Shown here piece after piece: positions 5,658-9,106 of a stretch of DNA of 9,106 bases. The DNA comes from an uncultured bacterium (GTDB taxonomy: Bacteria; Cyanobacteriota; Vampirovibrionia; Gastranaerophilales; Gastranaerophilaceae). Below the pieces are notes generated by a model that saw only the letters and a list, made by a program, of their open reading frames with translations, had not been told where the DNA came from and made no database searches. The stretch is taken from contig CABUAQ010000081.1 of the NCBI GenBank assembly GCA_902489575.1, positions 1 to 9,106 on the forward strand. The letters are read 5' to 3'. The translations under genes were made by a program, and so were the position numbers. Positions within the stretch are counted from its first letter, which is position 1. Each line of letters begins with the position of its first letter.

Positions 5658-6944
5658 CTAGTTAAATAATACCCCCACAATTGAAGCAGACATATAACAC
5701 GTTAGAGTACCGCAAATAAGTGCTCTAACTCCAAGTCTTGCAAGATTTTTACGCTGATTTGGAGCAAGTTCGCCGATACCTCCCAGCAGTATTGCAATAG
5801 AACCAAAATTACCGAAACTACATAATGCAAAACTTGCAATGAGGAAAGACTTTTCAGACAAATGCATAGCGGGTGATGTTAAATCCATATATGCAACCAT
5901 CTCATTTAACACAAGCTTCGTACCCATTAAACCACCTACTGTAGTAGCCTCCTTTAACGGAACCCCCATAAGAATGGCGAACAGCGCGAATATTTTACCC
6001 AATATCATCTTCATAGAAAGCTGGGTTAAATCTACTCCGACAGATGTTAAGTTAAAGTGTAAATACTTAACAATAAAAGTACCAATACCACCTAAAAACC
6101 AATCAATCATTGCAACAAGAGCAACTAAAGCCAAAATCATGGCAACAACATTTATTGCAACCTTCATACCTTCTGATGCTCCTGAAGAAATCGCATCAAA
6201 AACATTAACATGCGTTCTATGGCGTTTGCTTGTTGAAATTTTAAAGTTTTTACTGGTTTCAGGTTCTCCAACTTCAGGATATACAATCTTTGAAATAACA
6301 AGAGCACCAGGAGCAGCCATAACAGACGATGCCAAAATATACTCAGCAGGAATACCCATTCCAATATAAATAGGCATAATTGAGCCTGAAATACATGCCA
6401 GACTGCCAGCCATAGATGCCAATAACTCTGAACGAGTTAATGTCGCAAGATAGGGTTTAATCATTATCTGAGCAACAATCTGCCCGACAAAAGTACTGGC
6501 AACATTTGATAAAGCTTCTGCACCACTAACATCAAGTAATTTATTCATGCCTTTCCCTAGTACGGCAACAACTCGCTGCATTATTCCATAATGATAAAGA
6601 ATGTTAACCAAAATCATCATAAACACTGTTGAAGAAACAAGTTGAAGAGCAAAAACAGAACCCCCGTTACCTGAAAAAAGTTCCGCAAATCTGGAATTCA
6701 TAAGACCCCCAAATACAAACTCGCCACCCTGCTTAGCAAAAACTAAAAGTTTTTGAATAAAAAGCCCTATTGCCATGAATAACTTTTGTCCCAGAGGAAT
6801 CTTAAAAATAAATACCGCAAGCAATACCTGAAGTAAAAATCCCATGCCCACAGTTTTATAATTAATAGCTTTCTTGTTATTAGACATCAAATAAGCTAGT
6901 GCAAATATAAAAACAATCCCAAAAATTCCTATAAATCTACCCAT
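5658..6944 (-). CDS. Concentrative nucleoside transporter (CNT/NupC) family protein with altered nucleobase motif
   Basis: 428 residues, almost wholly hydrophobic membrane segments, the usual size for bacterial CNT proteins, which import nucleosides with Na+ or H+ through the inner membrane. CNT landmarks include the segment from about 140 to 230 with VASTFVGQ, LVLNEMVAY (344-352, with Glu348) and CSFGNFGSIA (375-384, with Asn379 and Ser382); the last two carry residues that contact the ribose in Vibrio cholerae CNT. The motif that normally reads GQ[ST]E and holds the nucleobase reads GQIVAQ here (154-159): the Gln is kept, but the Thr/Ser and Glu positions are Ile156 and Val157. Substrate preference may therefore differ, so I give no nupC symbol. 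ATG 6944 has AGAGGA about five bases upstream. It lies behind the terminator of the TPR gene and 60 bases before ribF. No riboswitch is visible in the short leader. Confidence 0.88.
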   Translation of the reverse strand: MGRFIGIFGIVFIFALAYLMSNNKKAINYKTVGMGFLLQVLLAVFIFKIPLGQKLFMAIGLFIQKLLVFAKQGGEFVFGGLMNSRFAELFSGNGGSVFALQLVSSTVFMMILVNILYHYGIMQRVVAVLGKGMNKLLDVSGAEALSNVASTFVGQIVAQIMIKPYLATLTRSELLASMAGSLACISGSIMPIYIGMGIPAEYILASSVMAAPGALVISKIVYPEVGEPETSKNFKISTSKRHRTHVNVFDAISSGASEGMKVAINVVAMILALVALVAMIDWFLGGIGTFIVKYLHFNLTSVGVDLTQLSMKMILGKIFALFAILMGVPLKEATTVGGLMGTKLVLNEMVAYMDLTSPAMHLSEKSFLIASFALCSFGNFGSIAILLGGIGELAPNQRKNLARLGVRALICGTLTCYMSASIVGVLFN

Positions 6945-6969
6945 ATTTCCTCTTAATTTCTACTATTTT

Positions 6970-6975
6970 ATTATA
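6970..6975 (-). promoter_or_regulatory. Candidate -10 box of the transporter-ribF unit
   Basis: A perfect TATAAT on the minus strand lies between the upstream terminator and the transporter's ribosome binding site (6948-6953). Its transcript would start near 6963, leaving an 18-base leader. No convincing -35 sequence is present at the right distance, where the terminator hairpin sits. The gene needs a promoter here if that terminator is efficient. Confidence 0.3.
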
Positions 6976-6977
6976 CT

Positions 6978-7001
6978 AAAAAAAGAAGCCCTGAAGGCTT
7001 C
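6978..7001 (-). terminator. Rho-independent terminator after the TPR gene
   Basis: Read on the minus strand: a six-base stem GAAGCC/GGCTTC (7001-6996 with 6990-6985), loop TTCAG, then seven T (6984-6978). It begins 40 bases after the TPR stop codon. The stem is short but GC-rich for this genome. It separates the TPR transcript from the transporter-ribF unit, perhaps incompletely. Confidence 0.75.
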
Positions 7002-7041
7002 CTTTTGTCTAAAATGTGATAAAAGTTAATGATAGAATTCA

Positions 7042-8451
7042 CTATTTATTATTAAACATACCAATAATTTTATCAATAAGTCCCACTGACTCTTCAGCTT
7101 CTGAGGCTCCAAAACTTTCCAGTTTATCTAACCTTGTTTTTGCCATCTTGTATTCAACAGGATCTTTAACAAGTTCCAGATATCTTGTATAAGCATCAAT
7201 AGCACTATCCTTAGCTTTGATTTTTTCATAACCCTTAGCTAAATCTTTTAAAGCACTCAGATCCTTAGGATCAGCTTTTACCAGTTTTTCCAAATAACCT
7301 ACCTGAGCCTTATAATCACCGATACCTTCTCTAAATAGGGCAAGTTTTCTTAAAGCTTCTTTATTTCCAGGTTCAATCTTTACAATTTTTTCATAATATT
7401 CAGCGGCATGATTTTGTTCACCGGATTCAGTCAACAAATCTGCTAGTGTAAACATTATATCTACATCTTTATCATTCAATTGAACTGCATTTAGAAATTC
7501 ATTTACTGCAATATCAATATTTTTACGGAGCATATTATATTTTCCCCAGTTAACATGCGCGTTATATTCATCCCCACACTCATCGTATACAAGAGCACGC
7601 ATCTGGAATGTTAAAGGCGAATTTGGAGACAACTTATTATACTCATCAATATACTTTAACGCATTATCGAAATCATTTGAAGAATAGCAGTACTGCGCCA
7701 TTAGCGTATAGTATTTTGGAGAATTCTTATACTGTTCCGGCAAAGCTTGAAGTTTTGAATAAGCCTGTTCCACCTCACCCAGCTCCAACATACACTGGAT
7801 TTTAAGCAATTCATCTTTTGTATATTTTATAGAATTTTTTGCATCACCACTTTTTAAATATACCGCTGCAAGAGCTTCGTTAATTTTATCTGTGTCAAAC
7901 CCCTTACCCTTCGCTCTATTTAAGACAAAAAGTGCACTCGGATAAGCCTCTTCAGTCACATAAATATCCGCTAATTGTAAGAAAATTTCTTCATGCAGAT
8001 TATCATACTCTAAAATTAAATTGTATTCATCTATAGCTTTTAGCGTCTGTCCAAGCTGGCGATAAATATTTGCCAGAGTTAATCTAGTCATAACAATTTG
8101 AGCTTCATCTTCAGCATGCGATAAAGCTTTTTTGTAATCGTTTATGGCAAAACTGAGTTTGCCCTCTATCGAATTTTTATTCCCGCGATAAATATAATAT
8201 TTATATTTATCTGTATTTTCATAAATAGATATAAGCTGTTCATAAGCAACAGTATTAGCAACATCTTTAGTCAATATAGTATAATAATAATTAGCCGCAT
8301 CTTCCTGTCTTTCAAGAATTAAGGATAAATGTCCCAATCTTTCTAAAATACCTATATCATCCGGATTATTAGCAAGTTCTTTTTTATATTCCTCAAGTGC
8401 CTGCTCATATTCTTCGTTTGCCTCAAATTGTTCAGCTAACTGTAAACTCAT
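7042..8451 (-). CDS. Tetratricopeptide-repeat protein
   Basis: 469 residues, almost entirely helix-turn-helix repeats of about 34 residues. Clear TPR units with the usual Gly/Ala/Tyr/Pro positions lie at about 2-31, 34-67, 118-150, 153-184, 247-279, 330-362, 364-396 and 398-430, with weaker ones between (about 84-113, 187-240 and 280-329). Such repeats form a superhelical scaffold for binding proteins or peptides; the partner cannot be read from the sequence. There is no signal peptide or obvious transmembrane segment, so it is probably cytoplasmic. The last 13 residues (GLIDKIIGMFNNK) form a separate short amphipathic helix after an acidic linker. ATG 8451 is supported by AAAGGAG (8459-8465), seven bases upstream. 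The gene has its own promoter just after pth and a terminator after its stop, so it can be expressed alone; read-through from pth is also possible. Confidence 0.92.
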   Translation of the reverse strand: MSLQLAEQFEANEEYEQALEEYKKELANNPDDIGILERLGHLSLILERQEDAANYYYTILTKDVANTVAYEQLISIYENTDKYKYYIYRGNKNSIEGKLSFAINDYKKALSHAEDEAQIVMTRLTLANIYRQLGQTLKAIDEYNLILEYDNLHEEIFLQLADIYVTEEAYPSALFVLNRAKGKGFDTDKINEALAAVYLKSGDAKNSIKYTKDELLKIQCMLELGEVEQAYSKLQALPEQYKNSPKYYTLMAQYCYSSNDFDNALKYIDEYNKLSPNSPLTFQMRALVYDECGDEYNAHVNWGKYNMLRKNIDIAVNEFLNAVQLNDKDVDIMFTLADLLTESGEQNHAAEYYEKIVKIEPGNKEALRKLALFREGIGDYKAQVGYLEKLVKADPKDLSALKDLAKGYEKIKAKDSAIDAYTRYLELVKDPVEYKMAKTRLDKLESFGASEAEESVGLIDKIIGMFNNK

Positions 8452-8488
8452 CTATCTGCTCCTTTAATAAAAAACTATACGCCTCACC

Positions 8489-8517
8489 ATTATAGCATTA
8501 AATCACTCTTTAGACAA
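8489..8517 (-). promoter_or_regulatory. Promoter of the TPR gene (extended -10)
   Basis: On the minus strand, TTGTCT (8517-8512) is followed after 17 bases by a perfect TATAAT (8494-8489), preceded by TGC to make an extended -10 (TGCTATAAT). The predicted start near 8482 gives a leader of about 31 bases containing AAAGGAG. The -35 begins three bases after the pth stop codon. This is the best sigma-70-type promoter in the window. Confidence 0.7.
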
Positions 8518-8519
8518 AT

Positions 8520-9077
8520 CTAGTTAAATATATTCTGTGTTTGTGCCAACCCGTTTTCAAAATAATAAAGAACAGCTTTAGTTGATTTTTTCAAAACAGG
8601 TCTCAAATCTTCCAACTGATCTTTTGTAAAATTCTGCAGGACAAAGGCTTCTGATGGTACAGGCAGCTGAGGACCTATCCCTATTTTTAATCGTGCTACA
8701 TTTTGAGTTCCTACGCATTTTATGACAGACTTTATACCATTATGTCCACCGTCTGAACCATTAGCTCTAAAACGTATTTTACCAAGTTCTAATGACAAAT
8801 CATCATAGATAATCAGTATATCATCTACAGAGATTTTATAATAGTTCATCACTAATTGAACTGCTTCTCCGGATAAATTCATAAACGTAGTCGGTTTAAT
8901 AAATATAATGTCTTCGCTGCCATGCCTGAATTTCGTCAAAAAGCATTTAAATTTTCTTTCCTCATGAAATGAAAGCTCATTGTCCAACGCTATTTTATCA
9001 ACTACCATAAACCCTGTATTATGACGGGTAAAACAATATTTATCCCCTATATTTCCAAGTCCTGCAACTAATTTCAT
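8520..9077 (-). CDS. pth: Peptidyl-tRNA hydrolase
   Basis: 185 residues from the ATG at 9077, typical for bacterial Pth. It cleaves peptidyl-tRNA released from stalled ribosomes and recycles the tRNA in the cytoplasm. The family signature is at the N-terminus: GLGNIGDKY then TRHNTG, with Asn9 and catalytic His19 (E. coli Asn10 and His20). Asn67 (PTTFMNLSG), Asp92 (YDDLSL) and Asn113 (GGHNGIKS) match E. coli Asn68, Asp93 and Asn114. The usual Pro of GLGNPG is Ile10. An in-frame TTG at 9095 would add six residues but overlaps the ribosome binding site AAGGA; the start MKLVAGLGN fits the family better. It is the first gene of the minus-strand series visible here; what precedes it is outside the window. 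Confidence 0.95.
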   Translation of the reverse strand: MKLVAGLGNIGDKYCFTRHNTGFMVVDKIALDNELSFHEERKFKCFLTKFRHGSEDIIFIKPTTFMNLSGEAVQLVMNYYKISVDDILIIYDDLSLELGKIRFRANGSDGGHNGIKSVIKCVGTQNVARLKIGIGPQLPVPSEAFVLQNFTKDQLEDLRPVLKKSTKAVLYYFENGLAQTQNIFN

Positions 9078-9087
9078 ATTACAAATG

Positions 9088-9092
9088 TCCTT
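9088..9092 (-). promoter_or_regulatory. Ribosome binding site that decides the pth start
   Basis: AAGGA on the minus strand lies 10 bases before the ATG at 9077. The alternative TTG start at 9095 precedes it directly (TTGAAGGA), so this site would then lie inside the coding region. This supports the shorter, family-typical N-terminus. Confidence 0.7.
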
Positions 9093-9106
9093 CAATATTA
9101 TATAAT

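Noticed and set aside
5839..6369. 176-codon plus-strand reading frame opposite the transporter gene
   Set aside because: It lies wholly within a well-supported membrane-protein gene on the other strand and its translation shows no domain; an antisense shadow.
9097..9102. TATAAT on the minus strand upstream of pth
   Set aside because: Its transcript would start within the ribosome binding site, and the -35 region falls outside the window.

Overview
The window comes from an AT-rich bacterium (about one third G+C by eye). The gene set is mostly housekeeping: FabI-type enoyl-ACP reductase, the fused riboflavin kinase/FAD synthetase RibF, a CNT-family transporter, a TPR protein and peptidyl-tRNA hydrolase. 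There are no RNA genes, insertion sequences, CRISPR arrays or phage genes. Low GC, a Sec-type exported protein and this gene style would fit a gut Vampirovibrionia (Melainabacteria/Gastranaerophilales) genome, but that is an impression. A low-GC Gram-negative from another phylum is not excluded.

Region 1 (1-1613, + strand) holds two tandem paralogues that each end in a PilZ-type domain with both c-di-GMP-binding signatures intact (RxxxR and DxSxxG). The first is cut by the left edge. What remains begins with an uninterrupted stalk of 33 Thr-Asp dipeptides followed by a Pro-Glu/Gln stretch. The second begins with a clear Sec signal peptide, so its PilZ domain is predicted to lie outside the cytoplasm, where c-di-GMP is not normally found. 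An intrinsic terminator separates the two. This pair is the most unusual content of the window.

Region 2 (1622-3643, - strand) is one large gene of unknown function. Its product has a disordered Ser/Thr/Asn-rich N-terminus, a long Lys/Gln/Glu coiled coil, an Ala/Gly/Val-rich apolar section and a run of ATD-type repeats. It converges on the second PilZ gene with only 8 bases between the stop codons.

Region 3 (3644-4681) is a regulatory intergenic region with a perfect 10-bp tandem repeat, then fabI on the + strand, then a symmetrical terminator that also serves ribF.

Region 4 (4698-9077, - strand) reads, in the direction of transcription, pth, TPR gene, terminator, CNT transporter gene, ribF. 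The TPR gene has its own good promoter just after the pth stop. The transporter and ribF probably form a two-gene unit, although ribF also has a promoter-like sequence that would give a nearly leaderless message. All gaps between genes are shorter than 160 bases.
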